This document shows, in pieces, positions 17,330 to 26,597 of a stretch of DNA of 64,000 bases. Source of the stretch: CAYRTV01 sp964505785 (GTDB lineage Bacteria > Acidobacteriota > Aminicenantia > Aminicenantales > Aminicenantaceae). A program made the translations under genes and the position numbers. The stretch covers positions 28,053-92,052 of the forward strand of contig CAZDJZ010000011.1 in assembly GCA_964505785.1 (NCBI GenBank), written 5' to 3'. Position 1 is the first letter of the stretch, and the number at the start of each line of letters is the position of its first letter. The notes beneath the pieces are model-generated. The model did not search any database, was not told the origin of the DNA, and was given only the letters and a program-made list of their open reading frames with translations.

Positions 17330-18859
17330 TTAACGCTCCAGATCGACTCTCCAAATCCTTATGGCACCATCATCCCCTCCCATAGCGACCAGTTGTCCGT
17401 CAGGGCTGAAAGCCACAGCCCGGACAGATGAACCGGAAAGATGGTCGAGCGGCATGATCCTGTTTCCGTTTCCAGCTTTCCAGATAAAGGACCGTCCGTC
17501 ATTTCCGGATACGACAAAAAAGCCGTCGGAAGAAATGGCGGCGGAATTGACCGGCATGCCCTGAATGGTCTGAAGCAAATTTCCGTTACCTGCGTTCCAA
17601 ATCCGGACGGTATTGTCTGCGCTCGCACTCACAAGGCGGCTTCCGTTTTGGCTGAAGCTGACTTTTTGGATGGCGCGCTTATGTCCGGTCAGGCGATGAA
17701 CCCGGTTTCCATTGGAAACATTCCAAACGCCCAGCTCGCCGTTGTTTGCCCCGACCGCAATCAATCTGCCATTTGGATGGAAATCGACGGCATAAACTCC
17801 GGCCTGGCCGTGCTGAATAAGCTGCACTTCATTCCCATTGCCGGCATTCCAGATCCGTACGGTTCCGTCATCGCTGACCGAAGCCACCCGGTTCCCGTCC
17901 GGGGAAAAAGCGACACCTAATACTTCATCCGTATGACCGGAAAATGCAGTTACCTCCGCTCCGGAATTGACCTGCCAAATTCGGGCCGTCCGGTCCCCGC
18001 TTCCGGTCACAATCCGGTTGCCGTCCCCTCGGAAATCCACACTGAATACATGGGCGGTGTGCCCTTGAATGACTTTGTGCAGATTGCCGCTGGGGATATT
18101 CCAGATTCTAACCGTTTTATCACCGCTGGCTGAAGCCAGCTGCTTTCCATTCGGACTGAAGGCCAGGTCGTATATACGGCTGGTATGTCCGCTTAGATTT
18201 TTCAGCAATTCCTTGTGTTTCTCCTCTTTTTGGGGAACCGCCTGAACTTTCCTGGATACAATTTTCGCCTCTGTCCAGACCGCCCAGTCATTATCCGGAG
18301 AAGACCCAGCCGTAACCTGTAAAATGATTCCTACAGTCTTGCCTGCATATTCGGCCAGGCTGCACTCCTTGCGGTCAATTTTTTCATCATAAACAGCATG
18401 GAATCCGCAATCCGTCCTTTCTGCGGGACTTAAGTCCGAAAGCTGGACCCTGGCCCTTTTATCTATGGGAAGGCCTGACTTCTGTTCTAAAATAATCGCA
18501 CTGAATCCAGCTCCGTCAGTTCCTTGTGCCCCCTGTTTGAATCCTCCGGCAATAACCAGTACTGGATCTTTCTCGGGAATAGTCACGCTTGAAAACAATC
18601 CCTGAATATAACCATTGGGTTTCCACTGGGGATGAGTAAACAACACTTGCGGATATGTCTTTCCGTCTTCTAAAATCACATTGGATTCATAGGTGGCCGT
18701 ACCCGACGCCATTCCTTCTCTTCCAAAGACCAGAGAGGCGTTATCGGTATTCCTCCACCTGGCCTGGGCGGCCAGCTCGATTAAATCAACTTCCTGAGCA
18801 TAAGCCATGCCCATTGACAATAAAACAATGGCACCAAAAAGCACACATGTTTTTTTCAT
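17330..18859 (-). CDS. exported WD40-repeat protein
   Basis: A signal peptide (MKKTCVLFGAIVLLSMGMAYAQ) precedes an unassigned beta-rich domain (about 25-170, with paired Cys in DCGFHAVYDEKIDRKEC). Seven WD40 repeats then follow to the C terminus, the number for a complete propeller; the first five carry clear GH-SPDG-RIW cores and the last two are weaker. The start at 18859 is chosen because the ribosome-binding site GAGGAGGG lies inside the possible six-codon extension. The propeller should be a periplasmic interaction platform; partners are unknown. It is directly followed by the D-cysteine desulfhydrase gene, an odd pairing of an exported scaffold with a cytoplasmic enzyme. Confidence 0.88.
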   Translation of the reverse strand: MKKTCVLFGAIVLLSMGMAYAQEVDLIELAAQARWRNTDNASLVFGREGMASGTATYESNVILEDGKTYPQVLFTHPQWKPNGYIQGLFSSVTIPEKDPVLVIAGGFKQGAQGTDGAGFSAIILEQKSGLPIDKRARVQLSDLSPAERTDCGFHAVYDEKIDRKECSLAEYAGKTVGIILQVTAGSSPDNDWAVWTEAKIVSRKVQAVPQKEEKHKELLKNLSGHTSRIYDLAFSPNGKQLASASGDKTVRIWNIPSGNLHKVIQGHTAHVFSVDFRGDGNRIVTGSGDRTARIWQVNSGAEVTAFSGHTDEVLGVAFSPDGNRVASVSDDGTVRIWNAGNGNEVQLIQHGQAGVYAVDFHPNGRLIAVGANNGELGVWNVSNGNRVHRLTGHKRAIQKVSFSQNGSRLVSASADNTVRIWNAGNGNLLQTIQGMPVNSAAISSDGFFVVSGNDGRSFIWKAGNGNRIMPLDHLSGSSVRAVAFSPDGQLVAMGGDDGAIRIWRVDLER

Positions 18860-18965
18860 TATAGGATCCCTCCTCATTAGAATTTTCTTTGCAAGGCTGT
18901 GTTTTTATTATAAATCTTAACAGGGAGGCTGTCAATTGATTCTGACTCCGGCTATAAGTCAAAAG

Positions 18966-18974
18966 TGATATAAT
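18966..18974 (+). promoter_or_regulatory. extended -10 promoter element
   Basis: TGATATAAT, a perfect TATAAT with an upstream TGN extension, lies 44 bp before the tautomerase start. No good -35 is seen, which fits an extended -10 promoter. Confidence 0.4.
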
Positions 18975-19017
18975 AACAAGCAAATGCAGGTAAATAATTC
19001 GGAGAAGGAGAAAAGCA

Positions 19018-19203
19018 ATGCCCCTGATTCAAATCCATATGCTTGAAGGCAGGACCAAACAGCAAAAAAGAACTCTTCTGGAATCCGTAACCCGTGCAGT
19101 ACAGGATTCCCTGGACGTCCCCCTCTCGTCCATCCGTGTTTGGATACAGGACATTCCGCCGGATGAATTCATGGCGGCAGGGAAACTTAAAAGCAAAAAA
19201 TAA
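19018..19203 (+). CDS. 4-oxalocrotonate tautomerase family protein
   Basis: A 61-aa protein of the tautomerase superfamily. After removal of Met it exposes the catalytic Pro1 (MPLIQIHML). The short beta-alpha-beta pattern with VTRAVQDSLDVPLSSIRVWIQDIPPDEF is characteristic, and such proteins form trimers or hexamers. A GGAGAAGGAG sequence precedes the ATG. The physiological substrate is unknown; many such genes outside aromatic pathways have none assigned. Confidence 0.88.
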   Translation: MPLIQIHMLEGRTKQQKRTLLESVTRAVQDSLDVPLSSIRVWIQDIPPDEFMAAGKLKSKK

Positions 19204-19233
19204 AAAAAGGGGATTAATACTGTATTAATCCCC
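19202..19233 (-). terminator. intrinsic terminator for the purine permease transcript
   Basis: A perfect 11-bp stem (GGGGATTAATA/TATTAATCCCC, 3-nt loop, 19209-19233) is followed on the minus strand by seven T's. It lies about 155 bp downstream of the permease stop. On the plus strand it immediately follows the tautomerase stop, where it lacks a T-run, so it mainly serves the leftward transcript. Confidence 0.75.
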
Positions 19234-19387
19234 TAAAATCTTCGTCTAATAAAACTTTTGCCGAACCAGGTTTATTTCAAACCCCCGATTCGAATCCATA
19301 CCCAGTCAAAAGTATTATTGACTAAAGAGCCGACTGCAAAAACATACATTTTCTGAGATTGTCAAATTGGTTAAAAAAACTTTCCGT

Positions 19388-20719
19388 TTAGGTTTGCGTC
19401 AAAATATAGCGCAGGACAAACAAAACAGAAAAAACATATATGATCCAATGAACTTTGCGTCCTTTTCCCGCCACAACCTTGAGCAGGGAAAAGGTGATAA
19501 ATCCAACCGCGATTCCCTCCGTAATGCTTACTGTCAAAGGCATAATAATTATTGTCAAAAACGCCGGCAAAGACTCGGTCACGTCATCCCATTGGATCCG
19601 GGTCACACACCGCATCATAAAATAGCCCACAATGATCAGAGCAGGCGCAATGACGGGATGAAGGGTTACGCCGTTATGGATCACCTCGCCTCCGACCATT
19701 TCCGCCAGAGGTGAGAAAAACAGAGCAATGAGAAAGAGACATGCTGTAAATATGTTAGCCAATCCGGTTTTGGCTCCCTGGGCGATTCCAGTGGAGCTCT
19801 CGATATAGCTGGTGACCGTAGACGTTCCCAGCAGGGCGCCGGCTGCTGTACCCACCGCATCCGAGAACATCGCTTTATCCGTACGCGGAAGGTGCCCTTT
19901 TTTTAAAAAACCAGCCTGACTGCTGACTCCTATCAGGGTCCCCATAGTATCGAATAAATCCAGAAAAAAGAAGACAAATATGACCGTCAGCAAACCAGTG
20001 CTGAGTGCACCGGCTATATCCAGTTTAAACAGCGTGGGAGCCAGGCTCGGCGGGGCAGAAACAAATCCATGATATTTGACCACTCCCAAAGGAATGCCTG
20101 CTAATGCAGTCCCCAGAATTCCCCATAAAATCGCGCCCCTCACTTTCAGGGCCATCAGCGCAGCAGTCAAAAAAACTCCGGCAATGACTAAAATCACCGG
20201 CCGGCTGGTCAAATCGCCCAAACCGACTAAAACGCCCGGCGCATCGACCACCAATCCGCCATATTCAAGCCCCACAAGTGATATCAGCAGTCCAATACCA
20301 ACCGCAATGGCATGTTTGAGCGAGTCCGGCACAGCCGCGACTAACGGCCCCCAAACACCGAAAACAGAGAGAATGATAAAAATAATTCCCGAGATAAACA
20401 CCGCACCCAGAGCCGTCGGCCAGGAATACCCCATTGTTCCGCAAACAATGACGGCAAAGAATATATTGTGTCCCATAGCCGGAGCCTGGGCAATAGGATA
20501 GTTGGCTAAAATACCCATCAAAAAAGTGGCCAGGGCGGATGCGATGCAGGTCGCGGTCATAACCGCTCCCTTATCCATTCCGGCCGCAGACAGGATGGCG
20601 GGCTGGACAAAAATGATATAGGACATGGTCATGAATGTTGTCAGACCGCCAATGGCCTCTGTTCTGACAGTTGTCCGGTTGTCTTTCAGGTGAAATAAAC
20701 GTTCCAGCAGAGCGATCAT
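19388..20719 (-). CDS. NCS2-family purine permease (AzgA/GhxP-like)
   Basis: Inner-membrane nucleobase:H+ symporter, 443 aa. Family landmarks are RTEAIGGLTTFMTMSYIIFVQP at the N terminus, the GMGHN-like segment APAMGHNIFFAV, VFFFLDLFDTMGTLIGVSSQAGFL, and GTAAGALLGTSTVTSYIESSTGIAQGAKTG. These place it in the AzgA-like branch (adenine, guanine or hypoxanthine) rather than the xanthine/uracil branch. It begins 6 bp after apt, so a purine-salvage operon of phosphoribosyltransferase plus permease is likely, and adenine is a reasonable substrate guess. Confidence 0.92.
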   Translation of the reverse strand: MIALLERLFHLKDNRTTVRTEAIGGLTTFMTMSYIIFVQPAILSAAGMDKGAVMTATCIASALATFLMGILANYPIAQAPAMGHNIFFAVIVCGTMGYSWPTALGAVFISGIIFIILSVFGVWGPLVAAVPDSLKHAIAVGIGLLISLVGLEYGGLVVDAPGVLVGLGDLTSRPVILVIAGVFLTAALMALKVRGAILWGILGTALAGIPLGVVKYHGFVSAPPSLAPTLFKLDIAGALSTGLLTVIFVFFFLDLFDTMGTLIGVSSQAGFLKKGHLPRTDKAMFSDAVGTAAGALLGTSTVTSYIESSTGIAQGAKTGLANIFTACLFLIALFFSPLAEMVGGEVIHNGVTLHPVIAPALIIVGYFMMRCVTRIQWDDVTESLPAFLTIIIMPLTVSITEGIAVGFITFSLLKVVAGKGRKVHWIIYVFSVLFVLRYILTQT

Positions 20720-20725
20720 AGCGGA

Positions 20726-21262
20726 CTACTCTTCAAATTGAATCAAAGACAATACATCCACATCAGGATGGGCCGCTTCGATCGCCTCCTTGCCTTTTAA
20801 AAAAGAAAGTTCGACAAGAGCCGCATACCCGACCACATCACCTTCCAGCTTTTTGACCAGATTGATAGCGGCGATGGATGACGAGCCGGTTGCGATCAAG
20901 TCATCGATGATCAGAACCCTTTGTCCGGGTTTGATAGAATCCTTATGGATCTCAAAATGTTCCACCGCATATTCATTCGGTGCCCGAACGATCACGGTTT
21001 CCCGGGGAAGTTTTCCCTTTTTACGGACAATCGTCATGCCGGTTCTCAATTCATACGCCACAGGTGCGCCGAAGATGAATCCCCGGGACTCTATTCCCAC
21101 TACCCGTTCGGTTTTTTTCCGGCGGGCCCAATCGGTCAGCCGGCTGACAACATGGTGAAAGCATTCTCCATCTTCAACCAAAGGAGTAATGTCTTTGAAT
21201 CCAATTCCCGGCTTGGGAAAATCTTTGACTTCACATATAATTTCTTTAACTTTTTTTAGCAT
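20726..21262 (-). CDS. apt: adenine phosphoribosyltransferase
   Basis: Salvages adenine with PRPP to AMP. The ATG at 21262 is chosen (MLKKVKEI) because GGAGG stands 5 nt upstream; a TTG one codon earlier is less likely. The core reads FPKPGIGFKDITPL, ESRGFIFGAPVAYEL, a flexible loop RKKGKLPRETV, and the PRPP-binding motif VLIIDDLIATGSS. The length (178 aa) is normal. It is followed directly by an NCS2 purine permease. Confidence 0.95.
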   Translation of the reverse strand: MLKKVKEIICEVKDFPKPGIGFKDITPLVEDGECFHHVVSRLTDWARRKKTERVVGIESRGFIFGAPVAYELRTGMTIVRKKGKLPRETVIVRAPNEYAVEHFEIHKDSIKPGQRVLIIDDLIATGSSSIAAINLVKKLEGDVVGYAALVELSFLKGKEAIEAAHPDVDVLSLIQFEE

Positions 21263-21302
21263 CAATTCCTCCAGAACACAAACTAGTTATATTTTTATGG
21301 GA

Positions 21303-22352
21303 TTAATCTTTTCCATTCAAGGATTTGGTATAAATGGTGCGGGTAGGGAACGCAATGGAAATACCGGCGCGGTTAAGGGCCTTGTAGATTTCATCCGTCA
21401 ACACGAGATGAGTGGAATAGGCATCCAAGTAATTATCAACCCAGGCCCGCGCAGTAAAATCCAAAGAAAAATCCGCCATTTTTAAGAAATGCACGACCGG
21501 TTCGGGATCATCCAGAACTTTATCCGCGGATTTCAACGCTTCCAGAACCACCTCCCGGACTTTATCCGTATCCGATCCGTAAACGACGCCGAACTCGATA
21601 TTGACTCTTAATTTCAAATCCGGGACAGTATAATTTTTAACTTTTGCATTTGCCAGAAACCCATTTGGAATATAAATGACCTCATTGTCATATGTCTTTA
21701 ATTTGGTGCTGCGGAGGCCGACATCCAGAATAACCCCCAATTCGCCTGATTCCAATTTGACTTTATCTCCCACCTTAAAGGTTTTATCCAGAACCAGCTG
21801 CAGCCCGCCCATGATATTAGCCAAAGAATCCTTGACTGCAAAACTGATTGCGATACCGGCAATGCCCGCGGTAGCTAGAAGCGGGCTGATATCGATGCGC
21901 CAGGAATCAAAAATAAAAATGACCGCCAATATGCCGGCCACCACTTTAAGAATTTTTTCAATAAGGGGAATCAATCGGTCATCTGCGGAAGAAGCCGTTT
22001 GGACGGCCCACTCATTTTTCCAGTTGTCGGCAAAGTCATTGATCAATCGAATGATCAAAATCGCTATGATAATAACCAGTACGGTTTCTATGATGCTGTG
22101 TATGAAATTGGATTCGAGCTTCACGTTGCTTAATCCGATTTTAAAACCAACCGCAATTACGACATAGAAAACCATGGAAGATAAATTTTTAACAATCAAA
22201 TCGTCTATTTTGGTCTTTGTTCTGCGGGTCAAGGGCTTTAAAATGAACCGCAGGATCAGCTTGACCACAAAAGCCGCAGCCAAAGCTGCAGCCGCAATTA
22301 TAATTAAACGCAGGTATAAATTGCTCAGAATATAATCTATGACACCTTGCAT
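21303..22352 (-). CDS. small-conductance mechanosensitive channel, MscS family
   Basis: A 349-aa MscS-like channel. There are N-terminal membrane helices (LIIIAAAALAAAFVVKLILRF and others), and the pore-lining TM3 and following beta domain read ATAGIAGIAISFAVKDSLANIMGG and VGDKVKLESGELGVILDVGLRST. A C-terminal cytoplasmic cage follows. AAGGAG precedes the ATG. It protects against hypo-osmotic shock by opening under membrane tension. It sits in the minus-strand run between thiE and apt without an evident functional link. Confidence 0.92.
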   Translation of the reverse strand: MQGVIDYILSNLYLRLIIIAAAALAAAFVVKLILRFILKPLTRRTKTKIDDLIVKNLSSMVFYVVIAVGFKIGLSNVKLESNFIHSIIETVLVIIIAILIIRLINDFADNWKNEWAVQTASSADDRLIPLIEKILKVVAGILAVIFIFDSWRIDISPLLATAGIAGIAISFAVKDSLANIMGGLQLVLDKTFKVGDKVKLESGELGVILDVGLRSTKLKTYDNEVIYIPNGFLANAKVKNYTVPDLKLRVNIEFGVVYGSDTDKVREVVLEALKSADKVLDDPEPVVHFLKMADFSLDFTARAWVDNYLDAYSTHLVLTDEIYKALNRAGISIAFPTRTIYTKSLNGKD

Positions 22353-22471
22353 AGCGAAACTCCTTAGGGCTTATTAAAAAAGCATCAGCCTGAGGACTCC
22401 AGCGGCCCCTGGGCTCTTTAGATTTATACTGAATATGAAAGGCAATTGCAATGATTCTGCGGCAACTTTTA

Positions 22472-23101
22472 CTATGCCGGAGGAAGAATTTTGGCCAGCC
22501 TGCGCGCAGCGGATTTGATATCGGCCTCTCCCAAAACCGCTGAAACCACAGCTATCCCATCAGCCCCGGCATCAAAGATCTGGGGAACATTACCGGAATG
22601 GATGCCGCCGATGGCTAAAACCGGAATATTCGCTTCATTGCACAGCCGTTTCAGGCCGGCCGCACCAAGAACCGGAAGGGATGTGTGTTTGGTTCCGGTC
22701 GGGAAAACCGGTCCGGCCCCTAGGTAATCCGCCCCGTTCCCAGCCGCCTCACGGACTTCTTCAGCGGTATTGACGGAAACTCCGATCAAGGCAGATTCCC
22801 CCAAAATCCGCCGGGCGGCGGAAACCGGAAGATCATTTTGTCCAAGATGAACGCCTTGACATCTACAGGCTGCCGCCACATCCACCCGGTCGTTGATAAT
22901 CAGGGGAATGTTTTTTGGATTAAGGAAACCGGCCAGTTTATCGGCCATGCAAAAAAACGGGCCTCCATCCAGATGCTTAGCCCGCAGCTGAACACAAGTC
23001 ACTCCGCCTTCCACTGCCTCTAAAACCAGTGAAACCAAATCCCTGTCCATGGCGGCATCCACATCCGCTACGAAGCACAATCGCCAATCTATTTTATTCA
23101 T
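22472..23101 (-). CDS. thiE: thiamine-phosphate synthase
   Basis: Joins HMP-PP and the thiazole phosphate to thiamine phosphate. The TIM-barrel protein of 209 aa shows VTCVQLRAKHLDG, IINDRVDVAAACRCQGVHLGQNDLP, IGVSVNTAEEV, DYLGAGPVFPTGTK and VLAIGGIHSGNV, all expected for ThiE. No TPP-riboswitch sequence (CTGAGA box) is visible upstream. The upstream gap is filled with short-word repeats instead. Confidence 0.94.
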   Translation of the reverse strand: MNKIDWRLCFVADVDAAMDRDLVSLVLEAVEGGVTCVQLRAKHLDGGPFFCMADKLAGFLNPKNIPLIINDRVDVAAACRCQGVHLGQNDLPVSAARRILGESALIGVSVNTAEEVREAAGNGADYLGAGPVFPTGTKHTSLPVLGAAGLKRLCNEANIPVLAIGGIHSGNVPQIFDAGADGIAVVSAVLGEADIKSAARRLAKILPPA

Positions 23102-23264
23102 GAAACCTCTTTAGAGTAAAAAGTGAAAAGTTATCTTATTAAATCAAAAATCAAAAATCAAAAAAACAACCAAAGTCGTTTTTGGACCGAACAGACCGAA
23201 TAGACTTAAATAACGCAAAGAATGCAATAAACGCGAGCGAAGCGAGCTGCAAACCCTATAGTTT
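23102..23264. repeat. short-word repeat tract between tsaE and thiE
   Basis: Contains GTAAAAAGTGAAAAG, three units of ATCAAAA, the GAATAGAC-type words (GACCGAACAGACCGAATAG) and then GCGAGCGAAGCGAGCTGC. The same ordered mixture occurs at 37975-38077 and, rearranged, at 11366-11420. No gene or riboswitch is seen. Confidence 0.55.
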
Positions 23265-23696
23265 CTATGAATGCGGGTTGACGTTCTCAATAATGATCCT
23301 GCGGCTTTCATCTTCACAAACTTTGATTACAATACGAATATGTTTATTCTGGACAGGGTACTTTTCCGCCCATTCAATAAGCATAATCCCTTCTCCGATA
23401 AAATCTTCCCATCCCAAGTCCTCAATTTCCTCCCGGGTGTTCAACCGGTAAAAATCCAGATGGTAAACCGGGACCCTCGCCTGATACACATTCATGAGAG
23501 TAAAAGAGGGGCTGCAAACCTGGTTGACGTTCTTAAGACCCAATCCTGCGGCCACTCCTTTTGCAAAAACGGTTTTCCCGGCCCCCAATTCTCCGGATAA
23601 ACAAATTATTTCATCCCCTTCCAGGAAAGCCCCAAATCTTCTGGCGATTTCAAATGTATTCTTTTCGGAATGAGACAGATACTCTTTTTTGCTCAT
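23265..23696 (-). CDS. tsaE: tRNA threonylcarbamoyladenosine biosynthesis ATPase
   Basis: ATPase of the TsaBDE complex that makes t6A37 in ANN-decoding tRNAs. It has Walker A GELGAGKT, followed by CSPSFTLMNVY and HLDFYRL, the standard TsaE sequence. The Walker-B-like IMLIEWAEK is also present. The length (143 aa) is normal. It lies 7 bp after the NAD(P)HX repair gene, a very common pairing in bacteria. Confidence 0.95.
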   Translation of the reverse strand: MSKKEYLSHSEKNTFEIARRFGAFLEGDEIICLSGELGAGKTVFAKGVAAGLGLKNVNQVCSPSFTLMNVYQARVPVYHLDFYRLNTREEIEDLGWEDFIGEGIMLIEWAEKYPVQNKHIRIVIKVCEDESRRIIIENVNPHS

Positions 23697-23703
23697 AGCC
23701 CGC

Positions 23704-25269
23704 TCAGGTTCGTATCTGCTTGCGGGTGAGCTTTCTCACCGCCTCGGGTAAACAGCTTATGATATCTCCGGCAAGGAGAGACTTCTCCCCAAACCGTTCG
23801 GCGGCAATGTCTCCGCTTAAGCCGTGCACATAAACGCCCGCTATCACCGCGTCGCATAAATGGTCTTCCTGCACGATCATGGCACCCAGCATTCCGCTGA
23901 GGACATCACCAGACCCTCCTGTCGCCATTCCGGGATTTCCTGTCGGATTAATAAACAGGTGTCCCTCCGGATCTGATATCAATGTCCTGTATCCTTTTAA
24001 GACGACATATACACCATGATTCCGGGCAAATTCAGGAACCAGCTTTATCTTATTTTCCACAATTTCCTTAGTATCACAATGAATCAAGCGGGCAAATTCT
24101 CCGGGATGGGGGGTTAAAACAGCCGGCGCCTTCAGTTTATTTAAAATATCAATTTCCTCAGCAATAATATTAAGGGAATCCGCATCCAAAATCATGGGTA
24201 TTTCCAACCTGGGAAGAAGCTTCCGGATCAATCGGGAAGTCGATTCCTGAGTAGAAAGTCCCGGTCCAATCATAACCGCATCCATCCCCTGCAGGAGGGT
24301 AAGTATTTTATCCAGTCCTCTTTCAGCCAAGGTCCATTCGGGGGTTTCCGGAAGCGGTTCCGTCATCAATTCATCCATGGAACGCGCAACAATCGGCACG
24401 CAGCTTTTCGGTGTTCCCACTGTGACCAGACCGGCGCCCATTTTCAATGCCGCTTTTCCGGACATGGCGGCGGCCCCGGTTTTTCCAAGAGATCCGGATA
24501 AAATAAAAAGATGGCCGTAAGTTCCTTTGTGCGCGCTTTTATTCCTCTTGGAAAAATACGGCAGCAGCATATCTTCTTCCACCATCGTCAGGCGCAGGCT
24601 GGCATCATCAAATAAAAAAGGAGGCGTGCTGATGTCCGCTATGACCAGCTCCCCCGCATAATCTTCCGAAGGAGGAAAAACATGTGCGATTTTCGCGGCC
24701 GCCATAGTGACGGTCAAATCCGCTTTGACCGCAGGGCCGATTATTTGGAACCGGTCCGCAGCCAAACCTGATGGAATATCAACCGCCACTTTAAAGGCGT
24801 GAAGGGTATTGATGTCTTCAATAATTCCGGCATATCTCCCTCCGGCCGGTTTTGTCAAGCCGGTTCCGAAAATGGCATCCACCACAATATCGGCATTTTC
24901 GATCATGTCCCGCTGCGCCTGCCATTGTGCAGGCGTTGTCACTTCCATGATCTCTATCCCCATTTTACCGGCAATGCCGCAATTCAAACCGGCATCTCCT
25001 TCTAAATCCTGTTTTTCCGCCAGTAAAATGATCCGGACCCGCGCACCGCAGTTAAACAAGTGCCGCGCAACCACAAATCCGTCACCGCCGTTATTGCCTT
25101 TGCCGGCGATTATCATTACGTTTTTTTCTTCTATCCGCGGGAATCGTGTTTTAATCGCTTCAGCGATCTCCCGGCCCGCGTTTTCCATCAGAATAGGACC
25201 AATGATGCCGATTTCCTCTATGGCTTGCCGGTCAATATTCTGCATTTGCTTGGCTGTTAGAACTTTCAT
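23704..25269 (-). CDS. nnrD: bifunctional NAD(P)H-hydrate epimerase / ADP-dependent dehydratase
   Basis: Repairs damaged NAD(P)H hydrates. The N-terminal half (about 1-215) is the YjeF_N epimerase, with GKGNNGGDGFVVARHL and the VDAIFGTGL segment. The C-terminal half (about 230-515) is the ribokinase-fold dehydratase, with HKGTYGHLFILSGSLGKTGAA, VLTPHPGEFARL and the catalytic GGSGDVLSG. The 521-aa length is typical of the fused enzyme. AAGGAG lies before the ATG. Element B stands immediately upstream, so the promoter must lie in or beside that repeat. Confidence 0.95.
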   Translation of the reverse strand: MKVLTAKQMQNIDRQAIEEIGIIGPILMENAGREIAEAIKTRFPRIEEKNVMIIAGKGNNGGDGFVVARHLFNCGARVRIILLAEKQDLEGDAGLNCGIAGKMGIEIMEVTTPAQWQAQRDMIENADIVVDAIFGTGLTKPAGGRYAGIIEDINTLHAFKVAVDIPSGLAADRFQIIGPAVKADLTVTMAAAKIAHVFPPSEDYAGELVIADISTPPFLFDDASLRLTMVEEDMLLPYFSKRNKSAHKGTYGHLFILSGSLGKTGAAAMSGKAALKMGAGLVTVGTPKSCVPIVARSMDELMTEPLPETPEWTLAERGLDKILTLLQGMDAVMIGPGLSTQESTSRLIRKLLPRLEIPMILDADSLNIIAEEIDILNKLKAPAVLTPHPGEFARLIHCDTKEIVENKIKLVPEFARNHGVYVVLKGYRTLISDPEGHLFINPTGNPGMATGGSGDVLSGMLGAMIVQEDHLCDAVIAGVYVHGLSGDIAAERFGEKSLLAGDIISCLPEAVRKLTRKQIRT

Positions 25270-25597
25270 CGAAACTCCTTATTAGTTCGAAAACGGCACG
25301 TAAGGGTCGTCCTGAGGACGCGTTAGCGCCCAAAGGATCTTAAACTGCTTCGCATGATGGATAGGCCTACCGTCTCACCTGCCGATGCACTCTAAGATTC
25401 CCGTCGCTTCGCTTCGGGAATGACATTTAGATCTCTGAACTGACACATCCGTGTTTTTCTGATGCATTAAAATGAAATTTTAACATAAATTACCGGACGG
25501 TTCATCTTTCATCTCCAGTAAGCTGGGGGTTTTTCTTGCTTGAAAGGCGTATTTATGTTAATTAAAAAGTATACATTCCCAGTAAAGGAGATTCTTA
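25270..25597. other. intergenic region between divergent nnrD and gap, with element B at about 25303-25424
   Basis: The first half is an element B copy: CGTCCTGAGGACGCG at its left, AAAGGATCTTAAACTGC and CTCTAAGATTCCCGTCGC inside, and TTCGGGAATGACA at its right end. The second half (25425-25597) is AT-rich. It should hold the promoter of the glycolytic operon; TTGAAA at about 25540 with an A/T-rich -10 region 17 nt later is the best candidate but is weak. Confidence 0.5.
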
Positions 25598-26593
25598 ATG
25601 AGCATAAAAGTCGGTATTAATGGATTTGGACGAATCGGAAGAAATTTCTTCAGAGCCTCTTATCAAGACAAAGATCTGGATATTGTGGCTGTCAATGATA
25701 TTACAAACGCCGAAACTCTGGCGCATCTGCTTAAATATGATTCACTCCTGGGCAGATTGGATGCGGATGTCCAAGCCGGAAGCGACAGTATTATCGTCAA
25801 CGGCAAAGAAATCACGGTGTTTGCAGAAAAAGACCCGGCTCAGCTTCCTTGGAAAGATTTGGGAGTCTCGGTCGTGATCGAGTCAACCGGACTTTTCCGG
25901 AAGCGGAACGACGCCATGAAGCATATCGATGGCGGTGCAGAAAAAGTCATCATATCCGCACCTGCGGTGGAACCGGATATCACCCTCGTTCTCGGAGTAA
26001 ATGAAGATGCTTATGATCCGGATAAACATCATATCATTTCCAATGCGTCCTGCACCACCAACTGCCTGGCTCCTCCTACTAAGGTCATTCATGAGAATTT
26101 TGGAATCGACCACGCTTTTATGACGACAATCCATTCTTATACCGGAGATCAAAAGCTTTTGGACTCGCCGCATAAAGACCTGCGGCGCGCACGTGCAGCC
26201 GCGGTTTCGCAAATTCCAACAACAACCGGGGCCGCCAAGGCAGTAGGACTGGTAATGCCGGAATTGGAAGGGAAAATAGACGGAATTGCTGTCCGGGTCC
26301 CTACCCCGAATGTTTCCCTGGTCGACCTTGTCGCACAGATTAAACAAGACGCCGGCGCAGACGAGATCAATCAAGCTCTGCGCGACGCGGCCGAAGGGCC
26401 GCTGAAAGGTATTATGGAATATACGGAAAAACCGCTGGTTTCGGTTGATTTCATGTCCGATCCGCATTCATCGATAGTGGATGGTTTATTCACAAGGAAA
26501 ACAGGCAATTTGATTAAAATTCTGGCCTGGTATGATAATGAATGGGGATATTCCTGCCGCCTGAGGGATTTATGCAAATTCATTAAGGAATAA
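25598..26593 (+). CDS. gap: type I glyceraldehyde-3-phosphate dehydrogenase
   Basis: Oxidises and phosphorylates GAP to 1,3-bisphosphoglycerate with NAD. It has the N-terminal dinucleotide motif INGFGRIGRNFFRA, the catalytic Cys in SNASCTTNCLAP, the catalytic His in MTTIHSYTGDQ, and the C-terminal WYDNEWGYSCRLRDL. The 331-aa length is normal. The aspartate in VAVNDIT at the end of the second strand favours NAD+ over NADP+. It is the first gene of gap-pgk-tpiA-secG, with AAAGGAGATTCTTA before the ATG. Confidence 0.97.
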   Translation: MSIKVGINGFGRIGRNFFRASYQDKDLDIVAVNDITNAETLAHLLKYDSLLGRLDADVQAGSDSIIVNGKEITVFAEKDPAQLPWKDLGVSVVIESTGLFRKRNDAMKHIDGGAEKVIISAPAVEPDITLVLGVNEDAYDPDKHHIISNASCTTNCLAPPTKVIHENFGIDHAFMTTIHSYTGDQKLLDSPHKDLRRARAAAVSQIPTTTGAAKAVGLVMPELEGKIDGIAVRVPTPNVSLVDLVAQIKQDAGADEINQALRDAAEGPLKGIMEYTEKPLVSVDFMSDPHSSIVDGLFTRKTGNLIKILAWYDNEWGYSCRLRDLCKFIKE

Positions 26594-26597
26594 TCAA

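Noticed and set aside
23102..23264. TPP riboswitch in front of thiE
   Set aside because: No CTGAGA or other conserved TPP-aptamer segments are found; the gap contains only short-word repeats.
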